From Clavelina lepadiformis (lineage: Eukaryota; Chordata; Ascidiacea; Aplousobranchia; Clavelinidae): a DNA stretch of 64,000 bases. The translations under genes were made by a program, and so were the position numbers. The stretch is from positions 24,738,001-24,802,000 of the forward strand of contig NC_135240.1 in assembly GCF_947623445.1 (NCBI RefSeq). The letters are read 5' to 3'. Under the pieces are notes generated by a model. It was given only the letters and a program-made list of their open reading frames with translations, made no database searches and was not told where the DNA came from. Below are positions 62,001 to 64,000 of this stretch, in pieces. Positions within the stretch are counted from its first letter, which is position 1. Each line of letters opens with the position of its first letter.

Positions 62001-63830
62001 CTGCTAGTGAGAGAACCGGATGTTAAAATAATTGAATCCCACCGCTGCTAAAGGAGAACCCAGTAGCAATATGCAAATAAACAGAAATAATTCCATTGTA
62101 GCACATGAGCGATAGAAGGATAAAAATAAAAACTTGTCAATTATCTCAAAGTTTTTGAGTCGTTTTAAGAGGTAAGGTTAATTTGGGCACTAAGCTTAGC
62201 TTAGAATACTATTGCAGAATTTGTCAAACGTTTTCAGTTAGCGTTCTTCTTACAGAATTTAGATTATCCCGCCGTTGAGATAAGGCGAGACCCCATCAAA
62301 GTATATTATGGCAAGTTTAACCTTTGCAAACCATCTAACCGCTTAATCTTATGTGGTAATTACAGACAACATTATTAGTTGTTTTCGTTAAAAATATTAA
62401 TAACCGCATCTTGTATTACCATTGCGGTGAGAATCAGGCGTTAAAGAATTTCAAGAAAATTCCTATTTCAAGTAAACCCAATAGCCTAGTACTAGAACAG
62501 TGATAAACGCCAAAACTACATAATAAAGAACTAATCCAACCTAGTAATTCTTCCATCTGTTGTACAAGGCCGCCTCGAAGCATTGGTGTCAGAGGCGCAC
62601 TGCAAAACAACTAGATTTCTAATTCCGGGGTTGAAGAAAGTTCGAGTGGGATTCACGGGGATAAAAAAGTCGCTAGAAGCGGTGGTGACAGGAGCTGTGG
62701 GGAGGCTGATGTCCTTCCCTGGAGTACAATGAATTTATTTTAAATGTTTTGTAGGTTATGTTGCACATTGAAATATGTCAAAGATCACTTACTGCTATGA
62801 TATATCAATTTAACAACTCAAATTTTGTGTTTAATCTAAATGAAAGATTATTCTAGGAAAACAGCATCGTTTAAGAATGATCCACCTCTTGGATAATAGC
62901 AGAATGGAAAAGATGAAGAGTGGTAGCAACATCCTAACCCGTGACAGACATCTTCTCCCAATGTCCAGTTCCCACAAGATATCTTCTCATGCCTTTGCAG
63001 GCGACACTCTTCCGCGCAGGCGTCGACGGTTTCTGTTCAATACAAAGTCGCTTCCAATTAGATTTTGACGCAAGATAAACAAAACCAATATAAATCGGTT
63101 ATTACAATAGCTGTTCTTTGATGACGGCTAGCTACAGTTACGATGTAGGCTTAACCTAGAGGCTACAACGAGTAAAAACAAGAATTTTAATGGACAAAGG
63201 CCGAACACTAACCCATCCTTTTAAAGCAAGTCGGAATCGACTCGTCTTCAGTTGGAGAATGACAACAATTGTTGATGAGACAAGTCCTCTCCGAAAGATC
63301 TTCTCCGGCCGGGCAGGGAGTTTTTTCTGTTTCCGTGGCGGAGCAAACACACTCTGGGATAGATATAATTTTTATTACGAAAAACGACGTAGGTTTTCCC
63401 AGAAGAAAAACCATAAATTACTTGTCGGACAGGAAATAATACAACAGCGTTACTGACATATAAACGTGTGTTAGATGTTGCTAAAAATAAGTGAACGAAA
63501 GAAACACAAGTCATAGCCCGTAGGTGCATCAGAATTAACGTGTGAGTGATCATTTACATATCATGATCATGATAAAGTAATTAAGTGGTCACCAGCAAAC
63601 ACGAAAGCACTCAGAAGGCGATAAAATCAAAGTATAACCAACCGATAGTTGATCTGATCACAACGACACGATAAGTGGCTCATGGTTAACTTCTGAATGA
63701 TGGCATAGTTCATTACAAGCCCAGCTTACCTAAAACTATGTCGTCACTATTGGAGCTGGAGATAGGATGAAAACAAAAGGGAAATCCTGCCCCTGGGTTC
63801 CAGCAACAAGATGATTCAATACATCGATCC
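50077..63830 (-). CDS. Giant secreted trefoil / thrombospondin type-1 repeat protein (5' end outside window)
   Basis: An extracellular mosaic protein of unknown role, probably matrix, mucus or tunic. Exons (minus order): 63730-63830, 63213-63353, 62886-63032, 62541-62718, 61720-61823, 60433-60637, 60136-60230, 59746-59905, 59510-59562, 59040-59360 and 50077-58835, all phases matching, about 3,420 residues in the window. The N-terminal part has six trefoil (P-type) modules with the CCW/CCY signature: IESSCCWNPG, INNCCHSP, GLGCCYHS, LELSCCWNPN, LDQACCWDGQ and ALGCCWNPG. Then come two TSP1 modules in exon 59040-59360 and about 51 in the terminal exon (8,759 nt). These have the WxxW, CxxxC and RxR pattern, such as WDNWQSWSECSESCSSG, WGRWNDWSECGDVCGPS and WGEWTLNDDCDAPC. 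Ten exact 675-bp four-module units form the middle; the last about ten modules are diverged. It ends NAGPCR with no membrane segment. Many N-glycosylation sites. I know no named orthologue. Confidence 0.93.
51835..58584 (-). repeat. In-frame higher-order repeat: ten 675-bp units
   Basis: Ten consecutive units of exactly 675 bp (225 codons) lie within the terminal exon of the TSP1 gene. Each encodes four different TSP1 modules: A (CPPSWDNW...), B (VWGEWELTGECDARC...), C (GEWGRWNDWS...) and D (DWGEWTLNDDCDA...). An eleventh unit starts at 51834 but diverges after its A module. Units differ by only a few percent, and no unit has an indel or stop. Because the period is a multiple of three, unit gain or loss keeps the frame. 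Confidence 0.95.
53860..57909 (-). repeat. 2,025-bp duplication of three units (units 2-4 and 5-7)
   Basis: Variants recur exactly three units apart. CNTHEMSC with NITFPSDV is in units 2 and 5; WHGW starts units 3 and 6; HTRICMNPSN is in units 4 and 7. Stretches of several hundred bases are the same or nearly so at a 2,025-bp offset, for example 57246-57557 versus 55221-55532. This shows a block of three 675-bp units was duplicated more recently than the single units. Confidence 0.85.
60701..61703. repeat. Intronic tandem duplication interrupted by an insertion
   Basis: Within the intron between exons 61720-61823 and 60433-60637, about 60715-61039 is repeated at 61046-61164 plus 61481-61700 with high identity. 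Examples are AGAAGCCAAGCTGTTATCAG and GTGGTGATCTTTGCGGCAGA. The second copy is split by about 316 bp (61165-61480), with CGATCATTTT and CGATCTTTTA at the two edges, possibly a decayed target duplication. The inserted segment is not identified. Confidence 0.8.
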
Positions 63831-64000
63831 CTGTGAATATAATGCAGGCGTAAAAGGAATACTTTTTCGAAAATAATTGTTTGTTGAACTAAACTGTGTA
63901 TATTATTGCAATGTGTTAAGAATTTAAGATATTCAAAGGCATATTTTATCAAAATCCTACTGCTGCCATGCTAGAAAATATTTTTAAAAGTCTATTTATA

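Overview
The window is compact, AT-rich animal DNA with small exons, short introns and no operons. Its genes point to a tunicate, most likely an ascidian of the Ciona type. The evidence is an invertebrate FGF9/16/20 gene, a CDKL5 gene with one coding start and many short introns, and mostly tight gene spacing. The species call is inference; no marker gene fixes it.

Layout, left to right. 0-3 kb: the first coding exon of an unidentified minus-strand gene and a small hAT-type MITE. 3-8.1 kb: no supportable gene, ending in the likely upstream region of the FGF gene. 8.15-11.7 kb (+): a three-exon FGF9/16/20 ligand gene. 12.6-16.9 kb: transposon debris and a recent templated copy of an exon from the next gene. 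16.9-22.9 kb (-): a 14-exon SLC36-type amino-acid transporter with a 1.7-kb hAT element in one intron. 25.9-27.7 kb (+): COQ2, the ubiquinone-pathway prenyltransferase, in six exons. 28.1-37.0 kb (-): a 19-exon CDKL5 kinase of about 1,031 residues, tail to tail with COQ2. 40.3-42.2 kb (+): a small RGS protein in four exons. 43.8-48.0 kb (+): a 12-exon arylsulfatase B-like gene with one in-frame stop, followed by a decayed copy of its last exon. 50.1-63.8 kb (-): the 3' part of a very large secreted mosaic gene, with trefoil domains followed by about 53 thrombospondin type-1 modules, mostly in one 8.76-kb exon.

The most unusual feature is that last gene. Ten copies of a four-module unit, each exactly 675 bp (225 codons), lie head to tail and in frame. 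A larger 2,025-bp duplication is superimposed on them. The genes do not form a pathway; they are an ordinary metazoan neighbourhood of unrelated functions (signalling ligand, transporter, mitochondrial enzyme, kinase, G-protein regulator, lysosomal hydrolase, matrix protein). All exon models were built by hand from splice sites and reading-frame phase. Every multi-exon model listed closes in frame, except the arylsulfatase stop codon noted.
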